A stretch of DNA of 64,000 bases, from NCBI GenBank assembly GCA_016791115.1, contig JAEUNL010000004.1, positions 124,001 through 188,000 of the forward strand, written 5' to 3'. This stretch comes from Rhodocyclaceae bacterium (GTDB lineage: Bacteria > Pseudomonadota > Gammaproteobacteria > Burkholderiales > Rhodocyclaceae). A model generated the notes under the pieces. It saw only the letters and a program-made list of their open reading frames with translations, was not told where the DNA came from and made no database searches. The position numbers and the translations under genes are program-made. This document shows, piece after piece, positions 1 to 8,145 of this stretch; position 1 is the stretch's first letter; every line of letters starts with the position of its first letter.

Positions 1-1
1 C

Positions 2-676
2 CAGAATGCCGACGAGTTCGCCGGCGCGATTCGCGCAGCCCACGAATCGGCCTTCTCGGCCGCGCCCAGCGCGGACGTGTCGGAGAGCACGATCATGGTC
101 ACGATGGCCCTGATGCAACAGCCGCGACGCTCCGGCGCCGGTTCGCAGCAGGCGAACACGCAGTCCTCGGCATCGCTGTGGCAGGACGAAACGCTGCGCA
201 CCATCGAGCGCCAGCTCGCCGCGTTCATCGGCCCGGTGGCGCGCCTCCATGTCCGCAGCGCCTCGACGCAGACCAGCGATTTCGGACAATTGTGCGCCAT
301 GCTCGCCGAAAATCTGGATACGGATGCGGCACGGCACTCGTTCCTGAGCGAAGCGCGCAAGCTCAAGCTCGATACCGGCTACGCAACTCCCGCCGCCGGC
401 ACGGGCACGCCCGCCGGCGGACGCAGCAACACGCAGACACGCCACACCTCCACGCCGGTGTCGAGCGGGCTTTCGTCGATCCCGGTCACGCCCGAAGCCG
501 TCGAACGTGCGGCACGCGCGCTGGCCCATTACATCGGCCCGATCGCCAACGTGCTCGCGCGCAAGGCGGCCGGCCAGGCCACGGACGAGGCACATCTTTA
601 TACGCTGCTCGCGGCGCACCTCGCCGGCGGCGACCGCGACGCGTTTCTGGGCCAGCTCAAGCGTCCGCTGCACTGA
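2..676 (+). CDS. C-terminal part of a Ser/Thr protein kinase-like protein (5' end outside window)
   Basis: The frame is open back to the window edge, so the GTG at 77 is probably internal. The first residues (QNADEFAGAIRAAHES) look like the tail of a Hanks-type kinase catalytic domain, where a segment such as RYQNADEFA normally closes the fold. Two copies of a small helical module follow, at about 185-350 and 500-670 nt. Each has the pattern hydrophobic-xxxIGPxAxxxxR(S/K)A, then an LxxxLAxxL helix and a DxxxFL ending. They are separated by a Thr/Ser/Gly-rich linker. Modules of this sort occur at the C-terminus of bacterial kinases and cyclases, where they are thought to be interaction domains. 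No transmembrane segment is visible in this part. The kinase assignment is inference from the tail only. Confidence 0.6.
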   Translation, partial: QNADEFAGAIRAAHESAFSAAPSADVSESTIMVTMALMQQPRRSGAGSQQANTQSSASLWQDETLRTIERQLAAFIGPVARLHVRSASTQTSDFGQLCAMLAENLDTDAARHSFLSEARKLKLDTGYATPAAGTGTPAGGRSNTQTRHTSTPVSSGLSSIPVTPEAVERAARALAHYIGPIANVLARKAAGQATDEAHLYTLLAAHLAGGDRDAFLGQLKRPLH

Positions 677-837
677 CCGGCCGCACACCGCGGCAACGCC
701 GCGCCCCGCCCGCACGAACGCGCCCGCGATCGCAAACATGGCGCAATGCCGTGCAACATCGCAGGGCGGGCTCAACGCCGAGGCGGTAGAATCTCGCACC
801 TTTGTTGCACCTGCACCTCGCCGAGCGTTTCCGTTCC

Positions 838-2280
838 ATGGCCGACACCGAAGAGCTCCTGCACCAGGAAGACGTCCAGCAGCGCCTGCGCGAAGTGCAG
901 GATCTGCTGTCGCGCCATCGCCTGGTCGAGAACCTGGTGCAGCGACAGGAGATGAACAAGCACGACATCGTCGAGAACCTGGTTCACAAGCAGCACACGG
1001 TCGAACTGTCGCGCAAGCTGGCCGACATGCACCCGGCAGACGTTGCCTTCGTACTGGAAGCGCTGCCGCTGGAAGACCGCCTGATCGTCTGGGATCTGAT
1101 CGAGGCCGACCGCCAGGGCGAGGTGCTGCTCGAAGTGTCGGACGCCGTCCGCGAGACGCTGATCCGCTCGATGGAACCCAACGAGCTGGTCGCCGCGGCG
1201 GAAACGCTGGACGCCGACGAGCTGGCCGACCTCGCGCCCGACCTGCCGCAGGAGGTCATGCAGGATGTCTATCTCGCGCTCGACACCGAAGAGCGCGAGC
1301 AGCTGCGGGCGGCCATGTCCTACCCGGAAGACTCGGTCGGCGCGCTGATGGATTTCGAGATGGTGACGGTGCGCGAGGACGTGACGCTGGAAGTCGTGCT
1401 GCGCTACCTGCGCCGTTTCGACGAACTGCCCGACCACACCGACCAGTTGTTCGTGATCGATCGCGAAGAACACCTGCAGGGTGTACTGCCGTTCAACCTG
1501 CTGCTGGTCAACGATCCGGAAATCGAAGTATCGACCATCATGCAGACCGACATGATGGCACTGCACCCGGACGACAAGGCCGATGCGGCGGCGCAGGCCT
1601 TCGAGCGCTACGACCTCGTCTCGGCGCCGGTGGTCGATCCGGAAAATCGACTGGTCGGGCGCGTCACGGTCAATGCGGTAATGGACTTCATCCGCGAAGA
1701 TGCCGAATCGGACATGCTGGCACAGGCCGGCCTGAAGGAGGAGGAGGACATCTTCGCCTCGGTCTGGAGTTCGGTGAAGAACCGCTGGGCCTGGCTGGCG
1801 ATCAACCTCGTCACGGCGTTCATCGCCTCGCGCGTGATCGGCGCCTTCGAAAGTTCGATCGAGAAGCTCGCGGCGCTCGCCGCGCTGATGCCGATCGTGG
1901 CCGGCATCGGCGGCAACTCCGGCAACCAGACGATCACCATGATCGTGCGCGCCATCGCGCTGGGCCAGGTCGAGCAGGATGCGGCGCGCAAGCTGTTCCG
2001 CAAGGAAATCGGCGTGGCCGGCCTGAACGGGCTGATCTGGGGCGGACTGCTGGGCGTGATCGTCTGGCTGCTCTACGGCAGCGTCAAGCTCGGGCTGGTG
2101 ATGACCTCGGCGATGACGCTGAATCTGGTGCTGGCCGCCACGGTCGGCGTGATGATCCCGATGACGATGGCGCGTCTCGGGCGCGATCCGGCCGTCGGCG
2201 CCAGCGTGCTGATCACCGCCGTCACCGACTCGGGCGGTTTCTTCATCTTCCTTGGCCTGGCCAGCCTGCTTCTGCTCTGA
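838..2280 (+). CDS. mgtE: Magnesium transporter MgtE
   Basis: Homodimeric Mg2+ channel of the inner membrane, 480 aa, the usual family length. An N-terminal alpha-helical MgtE_N domain covers about residues 30-130 (the HPADVAFVLEALPLEDR type of repeat is visible). A CBS pair follows at about 135-260, then five C-terminal membrane segments from about residue 320 carrying the pore region (GGNSGNQT, then TDSGGFFIFLGLA near the end). ATG at 838 is preferred: the open frame continues upstream to a TTG at 802, but the family begins close to MADTEELL. The cytosolic N and CBS domains close the pore when cellular Mg2+ is high. It is monocistronic: the upstream gene ends 160 bp away and the downstream gene is convergent. 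Confidence 0.95.
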   Translation: MADTEELLHQEDVQQRLREVQDLLSRHRLVENLVQRQEMNKHDIVENLVHKQHTVELSRKLADMHPADVAFVLEALPLEDRLIVWDLIEADRQGEVLLEVSDAVRETLIRSMEPNELVAAAETLDADELADLAPDLPQEVMQDVYLALDTEEREQLRAAMSYPEDSVGALMDFEMVTVREDVTLEVVLRYLRRFDELPDHTDQLFVIDREEHLQGVLPFNLLLVNDPEIEVSTIMQTDMMALHPDDKADAAAQAFERYDLVSAPVVDPENRLVGRVTVNAVMDFIREDAESDMLAQAGLKEEEDIFASVWSSVKNRWAWLAINLVTAFIASRVIGAFESSIEKLAALAALMPIVAGIGGNSGNQTITMIVRAIALGQVEQDAARKLFRKEIGVAGLNGLIWGGLLGVIVWLLYGSVKLGLVMTSAMTLNLVLAATVGVMIPMTMARLGRDPAVGASVLITAVTDSGGFFIFLGLASLLLL

Positions 2281-2288
2281 AACGACGG

Positions 2289-2313
2289 GCCGGCGTGCGG
2301 GAACGACGCCGGC
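2289..2313. terminator. Weak hairpin after mgtE
   Basis: Perfect 8-bp stem GCCGGCGT / ACGCCGGC with a 9-nt loop, just after the mgtE stop. No T-run follows, so it is at best a weak or factor-assisted terminator. The rest of the 205-bp convergent gap to the next gene shows nothing I can name. Confidence 0.35.
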
Positions 2314-2485
2314 GCCAGAACCCTCATTGCCCCCGCCCTGCAACCCGCATGGAATGGCGTTCTTCAGCCTGCCCGCCCGGTGAGGCAATATTTATGCAGC
2401 TTTCGTGGCATGCATGCCCAGGATCGAGCATCCATGAGGGCCACAGCCGGCCCCATGAAAAATCCGTTGCACGCCCCTGCGTTGT

Positions 2486-3409
2486 TCAGAACAGCGGCGC
2501 CGGTAGCGGCAGTTGCGGCAGATCCGGCGGCGGCACCGCATCCGGCGTGGCGATGAAATCCGCGCAGGCACGCAGCACGGCGCGATCGCGCAGGATGCGG
2601 TTGTGCCCCAGACCGTGCGTACGCACGAGGTGCGCGCGCGGCATCAGCCGCGACAGGCGCTGTGCGTTGGCGAAAGGCACCTGTCGATCCTGTGCATCGT
2701 GGAGGAACAGCGCCGGTGTCGAGACGCGCGCCAGTTCCTCGATGCGGTCGATGTCGTCAAAGGCAATGCCGTAGCGGCGTTCCACGACGGCGCGCAGCGC
2801 GTCCAGCACGCGCGGCGTCAGCCCCAGTTGGCGGCCGAAGCTGCGCAGGTGATCGCGGATCGAAGCCGGCGTGCCGAGGAACACGACACGTTCCAGGCAC
2901 AACCCGCGGCGCAGCGCCAGCCCCAGCGCGGCTGCCCCGAGCGAATGACCGACGGCACCGTGGAACGGGCCGTGGGTGCGCGACAGGGCATGCAGCGTGC
3001 GCTCGAAATCCGGCAACGCAACCGGCCCGGCGCCACTTTCGCCGTGGCCCGGCTGGTCGAACCAGACGACACGATATCCTGCCTCGCGCAGCGGCGCGAC
3101 GAATCCCGCCATCTGCGCCCCGCGACCGCCCCATCCATGCGCCAACAGCACGGCAGGCGCATCCGGCGCACCGTCATGCCACACGGCAAGGTGATGCCGA
3201 CCGACCGTGACCGTTTCACGCCGCGCATCCGGCGCCTGCGCTCCGCGGTGCGCATGCCGCGGCGGCAGGGTAAACAGGCGCTCTGCCTGCGCCTTCGCCA
3301 GCCGGGGGACGATGCGCGATGTCGCTGCAAAATACGCGCGCAGGGCAGCAGCGGCAGGCAAAAACCGCACGAGCGTGCTTTTTAAAGGCGATAGCGTGGC
3401 ACTCGTCAT
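2486..3409 (-). CDS. Alpha/beta hydrolase
   Basis: 307 aa. The alpha/beta-hydrolase core is clear: an oxyanion segment LLAHGWGGRG, the FDQPGHGESG strand-turn, a nucleophile elbow GHSLGAA (catalytic Ser), an acid-loop region ALFLHDAQDRQVPF, and the terminal catalytic His in GLGHNRIL. Substrate is not predictable; the fold covers esterases, lipases and C-C hydrolases. Start at 3409 is chosen because AGGAG lies about 7 nt upstream; an open frame continues to 3472 but overlaps tetR. It lies 16 bp after the TetR gene on the same strand, so it is very probably the regulated partner in a two-gene operon. The N-terminus (about 40 residues) is hydrophobic/basic, possibly membrane-associated, with no clear signal peptide. 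Confidence 0.85.
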   Translation of the reverse strand: MTSATLSPLKSTLVRFLPAAAALRAYFAATSRIVPRLAKAQAERLFTLPPRHAHRGAQAPDARRETVTVGRHHLAVWHDGAPDAPAVLLAHGWGGRGAQMAGFVAPLREAGYRVVWFDQPGHGESGAGPVALPDFERTLHALSRTHGPFHGAVGHSLGAAALGLALRRGLCLERVVFLGTPASIRDHLRSFGRQLGLTPRVLDALRAVVERRYGIAFDDIDRIEELARVSTPALFLHDAQDRQVPFANAQRLSRLMPRAHLVRTHGLGHNRILRDRAVLRACADFIATPDAVPPPDLPQLPLPAPLF

Positions 3410-3425
3410 GGCGAAGCTCCTCTCG

Positions 3426-4016
3426 TCAGGGGGTGGCGGCTGCGACCAGCCGTTCGAAGGCGGCGCGCGCACGCGCCGCCGACACGTCGCGCTTCATCAG
3501 GCGACTGCCGTGGTAGTAGGCGAAGATGACGCCCAGCATGTCGAACACGAATTGGGCGACATCCAGATTGGGCCGCAGATGGCCCTGCCCCATCGCCAAC
3601 TCGACCGCCCGGGCGAGTTCGCGCTCGAGCCGCTCGTAATGCCAGACCACGGCGTCGCGCACCGCGCCCGGCCTGTCGTCGAATTCGATTGCTGCCGCCT
3701 GCATCGGACATCCGTGCCCGAGGCCGCTGCGCACGGTCCAGTCGAGCCAGCCGTCGAACAGCGCGCGGATGCGCGGTAGGCCGCGCGGCGCCTTGAGTGC
3801 TGGCGCAAAAACCATCTCGGTGAAGCGAGCCGCCGCGGCTTCGATCGCCGCGACCTGCAGTTCCTCGCGCGAGCCGAAATGGGCGAACAGGCCGCTTTTC
3901 GACAAACCCGTGCGTTCGGCCAGCGAGCCGATGGTGAGCGATTCAAAGCCGAACTCGCTCGCCTGCGCGACAGCGGCTTCGAGTATCAGGTTGCGCGTGT
4001 CTTCGCCTTTTCCCAT
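3426..4016 (-). CDS. TetR/AcrR family transcriptional regulator
   Basis: 196 aa, normal family length. The N-terminal helix-turn-helix is visible at about residues 20-50 (IGSLAERTGLSKSGLFAHFGSREEL). The C-terminal ligand-binding domain has the KRDVSAARARAAFERL ending seen in a TetR_C subgroup. It is the first gene of an operon with the hydrolase at 2486-3409. A promoter with an inverted repeat lies immediately upstream (4023-4051), so autorepression is likely. The ATG coincides with the expected transcription start, so the message may be leaderless. The inducer is unknown; a substrate or product of the hydrolase is the natural guess. Confidence 0.9.
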   Translation of the reverse strand: MGKGEDTRNLILEAAVAQASEFGFESLTIGSLAERTGLSKSGLFAHFGSREELQVAAIEAAAARFTEMVFAPALKAPRGLPRIRALFDGWLDWTVRSGLGHGCPMQAAAIEFDDRPGAVRDAVVWHYERLERELARAVELAMGQGHLRPNLDVAQFVFDMLGVIFAYYHGSRLMKRDVSAARARAAFERLVAAATP

Positions 4017-4022
4017 GCGCGC

Positions 4023-4051
4023 ATGGTACGAACGGTCGTTCTATTTGTCAA
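4023..4051 (-). promoter_or_regulatory. tetR promoter with embedded operator
   Basis: Read on the minus strand: a perfect -35 TTGACA (4046-4051), a 17-bp spacer and -10 TACCAT (4023-4028). The spacer contains the inverted repeat GAACG-N2-CGTTC (4030-4041), a typical position and shape for a TetR-family operator. Transcription would start about 7 nt after the -10, which is the A of the tetR ATG (4016). Confidence 0.75.
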
Positions 4052-4093
4052 CCGGACCTGCGGCCGATGGGACCGCGCGACGGCGCAAGGCCG

Positions 4094-4834
4094 TCAAGTG
4101 CTCAGCACACCAACTTCCAGTTCGGCGAACCAATCGATGAAGCGACGCACATCCTCGCCCTGGTAGATGGCGCCGTGCTGGGGGCACAGCATGTCGATGT
4201 CCATTCTCGAAACGCGCTCGCACCAATCGAGCTTGGCGCGGTTCGAACCCATCCAGCGCCGATGGAATCCTTCCGCGTGCTTGATGTGGGCATCGAAATT
4301 CTTGACCACCAGTTCGTCCTCGCCCGGCGGCAGCAGCGCCGCCCCGACATCGCCCGAGAACAGAATGCGCGCAAGCGGATCGTAGAGGTGAAAGTTGCCG
4401 GACGAATGCAGGTAGTGCGCAGGCACGGCTTCGAGCGTCGCCGCGCCCACGGCAAGCTTGGCGCCACCGTCCGGAATTGCGACGAACGTGTCGGCATTTC
4501 CGCCGAAATGAGGGATAAAAGACGCCCAAAGCCATGAGACATGACACTTGATGCGCGGGTTGAACTCGAGCCACAGGGCGAGCGAAGAGATGATGTCCGG
4601 ATCCTGGTGCGAGGCGAAGATCGTCTCGATCTGGCGCGGGTCGAACTGCTCGCTGACGGCGGAAAACACGGCCGGAAAGATCTCGGTGCCGCCGGGATCG
4701 CACAGCACGGCGTGGCCGTCGTGTGCGATGAGGTATTCGTTGGTGTCGATCAGGTAATCGGGCCGCTCGGGATCGCGCGTGATTGCAAGCCACCGGTGAC
4801 TGCCTTCGCTGTAAATGACGCCTGCCTTTTTCAT
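4094..4834 (-). CDS. MBL-fold diiron protein of the ODP (oxygen-binding diiron) type
   Basis: 246 aa: the metallo-beta-lactamase half of a flavodiiron protein, with no flavodoxin domain. Candidate metal ligands: H76-x-D78-x-D80 (SHQDPD), H143 (YLHSSGN), D162 (FSGDVG) and H220 (CPQHGAIY). Catalytic flavodiiron proteins normally carry HxExDH; here the second His is replaced by Ile81 and the Glu by Asp. This fits the ODP family, which binds oxygen at a diiron site and, in Treponema, acts as a chemotaxis sensor. It lies 15 bp downstream of a gene for an MCP-type signalling hairpin, which supports a sensory rather than enzymatic role. Alternative: an orphan FDP-like oxidoreductase needing a separate flavodoxin or rubredoxin. 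Confidence 0.75.
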   Translation of the reverse strand: MKKAGVIYSEGSHRWLAITRDPERPDYLIDTNEYLIAHDGHAVLCDPGGTEIFPAVFSAVSEQFDPRQIETIFASHQDPDIISSLALWLEFNPRIKCHVSWLWASFIPHFGGNADTFVAIPDGGAKLAVGAATLEAVPAHYLHSSGNFHLYDPLARILFSGDVGAALLPPGEDELVVKNFDAHIKHAEGFHRRWMGSNRAKLDWCERVSRMDIDMLCPQHGAIYQGEDVRRFIDWFAELEVGVLST

Positions 4835-4849
4835 CTCGCGCTGCCTCGA

Positions 4850-5467
4850 TCAGGTTTTCGCCAGGGCTTCGAGCGACTTGCGGATCGACTCCACGGTGCG
4901 GTCGAAGTCGTTCGACACTTGGGTCAGCGCCTCGGCGAAACTGCCGCCGTAGGCCGCTTCTATTTTTGCCGACCGGGCAAGCACCCCACCCAGATCGACG
5001 CGCTGGCGCATTTCGTCCAGTGCCATGTTGAGGCGGCGCTGCCGTTCGCGCAGTTCGTTTTCGAGCGTTTGCAGCGTCTCCGCGTTGCGCGCGATGGCGG
5101 TGTCGATGGCCTCTTCGCCCCGCGCGACACCCATGGCCCGCAGGCGCGACAGGTTCTCGACCGTTCTCTCGCAGCGCAGGCGGCTCGAAACGATGGTGAC
5201 CGACGCGGAGGTCAGTCCGCGCAGCGTCTTCATGACGCTGCCGAGGTCGACGGCAAAACTGCGCAGCTCATTGGAAAGAACGCCGAACCCGAGCGCCGAC
5301 TGCCCGGCCTGTTTAGCGAGAAAGATCGCGTTGAGTGCCATCAGGTTGATCGAGAACGCGGTCGCGACGACCGCCTTGATGTGCTCGTTGACGCGTACGA
5401 TGCGCTGGAGCTCACCGGCATGGGCGGCCGCAACTGCCGCTTCGGACACCGTATTCAGAACGTTCAT
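4850..5467 (-). CDS. Short soluble MCP-like signalling-hairpin protein
   Basis: 205 aa, with no transmembrane segment and no periplasmic sensor domain. Residues 40-72 (INLMALNAIFLAKQAG, then ALGFGVLSNELRSFA) align by eye with the conserved chemoreceptor tip (canonically INLLALNAAIEAARAGE followed by GRGFAVVAxEVRxLA), the site that binds CheA and CheW. The rest is predicted coiled coil, including a charged heptad-rich stretch at about 115-155. Several tip positions diverge from canonical (IFLAKQ instead of AIEAAR), so kinase control may be altered or lost. The downstream gene, 15 bp away, encodes an ODP-type diiron protein, so the pair looks like a split cytoplasmic oxygen receptor. The start has no strong Shine-Dalgarno. 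Confidence 0.65.
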   Translation of the reverse strand: MNVLNTVSEAAVAAAHAGELQRIVRVNEHIKAVVATAFSINLMALNAIFLAKQAGQSALGFGVLSNELRSFAVDLGSVMKTLRGLTSASVTIVSSRLRCERTVENLSRLRAMGVARGEEAIDTAIARNAETLQTLENELRERQRRLNMALDEMRQRVDLGGVLARSAKIEAAYGGSFAEALTQVSNDFDRTVESIRKSLEALAKT

Positions 5468-5549
5468 GGATCGCCGGCCGAATGCCGGTTCAGACTGTCA
5501 TCAGCACATCAACGGCCGCCGGCCGCACGGCTTGAGGCTCGCGCAACGC

Positions 5550-6149
5550 TCAGACCCATCTTGCGGCCAACCCGCCCGATGCCTCATGCAGTGCCCCCAT
5601 GAGCGTGCGCGCGGCGAGAAACTGCGACTTGAGCGTGAAATCGAACAAGGCTAGCTGATCCTGGGCGCAGGCTTCCGCGAACGTGGCCGCGTCACCGGGT
5701 GCAAGATCAAGCCAGGCGTCGACCTCTCCGCCGTACCGCGCCAGGCGCATGCGTGCCTTGCGGGCAATCCGCAGCATTGCGGCGTTTTCGGCAAGGAAAT
5801 GGACGAACAGCGCATCCACCTGCCGGTTGCGTGCGAACGTGACCGCACGTGCAAAAAGCGCGCTGCCAATCCCCCGTTTCCGATACGCCGGCAACACGCT
5901 CACGCCGAACTCGGCATTGCTGCGCACCATGGCAACATGGGCCACACCGGCAAGGCGCACCTCGCCATCGAGGACGCCGAACACCCCGTCGCTGTCGAAA
6001 TCGATGTCGTCCACATACGCGACGATCGAGGGCAGGGCCAACGCATGGCCGAAGCGCAGGCGCAAATCCTCCTTCGACAAGCAGAGGAAATGGTCGACCA
6101 GCTCGTCTCGAAGCTTGGCGGGCAACGGCAGCATCGGATTGGTCGTCAT
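5550..6149 (-). CDS. GNAT family N-acetyltransferase
   Basis: 199 aa with one GNAT fold. Motif A, which binds acetyl-CoA pyrophosphate, is clear: SVLPAYRKRGIGSALFARA at about residues 84-102 (RxxGxG signature). A beta-strand plus helix follows (DALFVHFLAENAAMLRIARK), typical of the motif-B region. The acceptor substrate is not predictable. It lies 66 bp downstream of hemL and 82 bp upstream of the MCP-hairpin gene on the same strand, so it may belong to the same transcription run, although the gaps are larger than within true operon pairs nearby. Confidence 0.85.
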   Translation of the reverse strand: MTTNPMLPLPAKLRDELVDHFLCLSKEDLRLRFGHALALPSIVAYVDDIDFDSDGVFGVLDGEVRLAGVAHVAMVRSNAEFGVSVLPAYRKRGIGSALFARAVTFARNRQVDALFVHFLAENAAMLRIARKARMRLARYGGEVDAWLDLAPGDAATFAEACAQDQLALFDFTLKSQFLAARTLMGALHEASGGLAARWV

Positions 6150-6215
6150 GACGTTTCGATGCGGAACGGCGATATTGATTCCCGCCCCGCAGCCGGAATC
6201 GCAACGAAAGTGCGA

Positions 6216-7502
6216 CTAGCCCTGCCGAATCGCGGCGAATGCCTCCCGCGCCAGCGCCACCGTCGTCTCGATATCCGCCGGCGAATGGGCCGCAGAAACG
6301 AAACCGGCCTCGAATGCGGAAGGCGCCAGATACACCCCGCGGTCGAGCATGGCATGGAAGAAACGGTTGAAGCGCTCGCGGTCGGATTGCATCACTTCGG
6401 CGTAGCTTGCCGGAAGGCCGTCGCGGAAATAGATGCCGAACATGCCGCCGACCGACTGCGCACGGAACGCGATTTCCGCCTCGCGCGCGGCCGCTTCGAG
6501 CCCATCGACGAGTCGCGCGGCGGTTTGCCCAAGGCGATCGTGAAATCCCGGCTCGCCCACGATCTTGAGCGTGGCCAGGCCCGCCGCGACCGCAACCGGA
6601 TTGCCCGAAAGCGTGCCGGCCTGATAGACCGGACCGAGCGGCGCGATGTGCTGCATGACGTCGCGCCGGCCGCCGAAGGCGCCGACCGGCATGCCGCCGC
6701 CGATCACCTTGCCCAGCGTCGTAAGGTCCGGCGTGATGCCATGAAGCCCCTGCGCGCCCTGCGGGCCGACGCGAAAACCGGTCATCACTTCGTCGTAAAT
6801 CAGCAGCGAGCCGTGCTGCGAGCACAGCTCGCGCAAGCGGCGGATGAATGCCGGCGAGGGCTGGATCAGGTTCATGTTCCCGACCACCGGCTCGAGGATG
6901 ACAGCCGCGATGCGATCGGCAGCCCGCGCGAAGGTATCTTCGAGCTGTCCGATATCGTTGTAGTCGAGCACCAGCGTGTGCTTGGCGAAATCCTCGGGCA
7001 CCCCCCCGGAACTGGGATTGCCGAAGGTGAGCAGGCCGCTGCCCGCCTTGACCAGCAGGCTGTCTGCGTGGCCGTGATAGCAGCCCTCGAACTTGACGAT
7101 CGCGTCGCGGCCGGTAAAGCCGCGCGCCAGACGAATCGCGCTCATCGTGGCCTCGGTGCCCGAGCTCACCAGGCGCACCATCTCGAGGCTCGGCAGCATC
7201 GCACACAGGAGTTCGGCCAGTTCGACCTCGGCCTCGGTCGGCGCGCCGAACGACAACCCCTGTGCGGCGGCGCGCTGGACGGCGTCGATCACCGCGGGAT
7301 GGGCGTGCCCCACGATCGCCGGCCCCCAGGAGCCGACAAAGTCGATGTATTCCTTGCCGTCGGCATCCACCAGCCGGGATCCGGCGCCCGAGACGAAGAA
7401 GCGCGGGGTGCCGCCGACCGAACGGAATGCACGGACGGGCGAGTTGACGCCACCGGGAATTGTCTTCTGGGCGCGTGCGAAAAGTTGCTCATTATTGTTC
7501 AT
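6216..7502 (-). CDS. hemL: Glutamate-1-semialdehyde 2,1-aminomutase
   Basis: 428 aa, the normal HemL length. A PLP-dependent class III aminotransferase that converts glutamate-1-semialdehyde to 5-aminolevulinate, the C5 route to heme. Visible motifs: the N-terminal [13 protein letters not shown], the [16 protein letters not shown] cofactor-binding region, YDEVMTGFR with the PLP-ring Asp, and [17 protein letters not shown] with the catalytic Lys. Start MNNNEQLF at 7502 is chosen over upstream in-frame starts because a GGAG lies close before it and the family starts there. It begins 13 bp after the thiE stop, so thiD-thiE-hemL is one operon; this linkage is common in beta- and gammaproteobacteria. 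Confidence 0.97.
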   Translation of the reverse strand: MNNNEQLFARAQKTIPGGVNSPVRAFRSVGGTPRFFVSGAGSRLVDADGKEYIDFVGSWGPAIVGHAHPAVIDAVQRAAAQGLSFGAPTEAEVELAELLCAMLPSLEMVRLVSSGTEATMSAIRLARGFTGRDAIVKFEGCYHGHADSLLVKAGSGLLTFGNPSSGGVPEDFAKHTLVLDYNDIGQLEDTFARAADRIAAVILEPVVGNMNLIQPSPAFIRRLRELCSQHGSLLIYDEVMTGFRVGPQGAQGLHGITPDLTTLGKVIGGGMPVGAFGGRRDVMQHIAPLGPVYQAGTLSGNPVAVAAGLATLKIVGEPGFHDRLGQTAARLVDGLEAAAREAEIAFRAQSVGGMFGIYFRDGLPASYAEVMQSDRERFNRFFHAMLDRGVYLAPSAFEAGFVSAAHSPADIETTVALAREAFAAIRQG

Positions 7503-7515
7503 GCAAGGGCTCCAT

Positions 7516-8145
7516 TCAGGCGAACAGCGCGGCATAGGCCGCCGCACGCGACGTGATATCCGGATTGTCGAACAGGTCAGACACGACTGCCAGCAGATCC
7601 GCACCCGATGCGATCAGGCCTGGCGCATTTGCCAGCGTGATGCCGCCGATGGCGGCCACGCGCACGCCGCATTCGCGTGCCTTCGCCAGCACGTCGTGCA
7701 GCACCGGCGGGGCATGCGGTTTCGTCGCCGATGCGAAAACCGCACCGATGCCAACGATCTCGGCACCTGCCGCACGGGCCGCGCGAACCCGCGCAAGGTC
7801 GCCATAGCATGAAATGCCGAGCAGGCGATCCGGGCCGATGCGGGACCGGACCGGCGCACAATCGCCGTCATCCCGCCCAAGATGTACGCCGTCGGCATCG
7901 ATCTGCACGGCGAGATCGAGGTCGTCGTTGATGATCAGCGGCACCGCTGCCTGGCGGCAGACGGCCCGCAGGGCAAGCGCCTGTTCCCGGCGCAGGTCGG
8001 CCGAAGCCGTCTTGTTGCGGTACTGGACCAGTGCCGCGCCGCCGGCCACGGCCGCCGCAACCGCACGGGTCAGGCGCGCCGTGTCCTGCCAGTCTGGCGT
8101 GACCGCGTAGAGGCCGCGCAGGCGATCAATCGCTGGATGGCTCAT
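7516..8145 (-). CDS. thiE: Thiamine-phosphate synthase
   Basis: 209 aa TIM-barrel enzyme that joins HMP-pyrophosphate with the thiazole phosphate to give thiamine monophosphate. Family motifs are visible: GLYAVTPD at the start, VQYRNK (pyrophosphate/Mg region), [39 protein letters not shown] and the C-terminal AIGGIT phosphate-binding loop. ATG at 8145 sits inside the thiD 3' end (20-bp overlap), so translation is probably coupled. The open frame continues upstream, but only as antisense-like sequence within thiD. Confidence 0.95.
   Translation of the reverse strand: MSHPAIDRLRGLYAVTPDWQDTARLTRAVAAAVAGGAALVQYRNKTASADLRREQALALRAVCRQAAVPLIINDDLDLAVQIDADGVHLGRDDGDCAPVRSRIGPDRLLGISCYGDLARVRAARAAGAEIVGIGAVFASATKPHAPPVLHDVLAKARECGVRVAAIGGITLANAPGLIASGADLLAVVSDLFDNPDITSRAAAYAALFA

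Noticed and set aside
2400-2480. Short ORF after mgtE beginning ATGCAGCTTTCG
   Set aside because: It runs straight into the antisense of the hydrolase gene and has no family-like content.
507-2774. 755-codon plus-strand open frame across mgtE
   Set aside because: Arg/Ala/Pro-rich translation typical of a GC-rich shadow frame; mgtE in another frame has full family similarity.
4225-4260. tRNA-like TTCGAACCC segment
   Set aside because: It is coding sequence of the ODP-like gene; no cloverleaf could be built around it.
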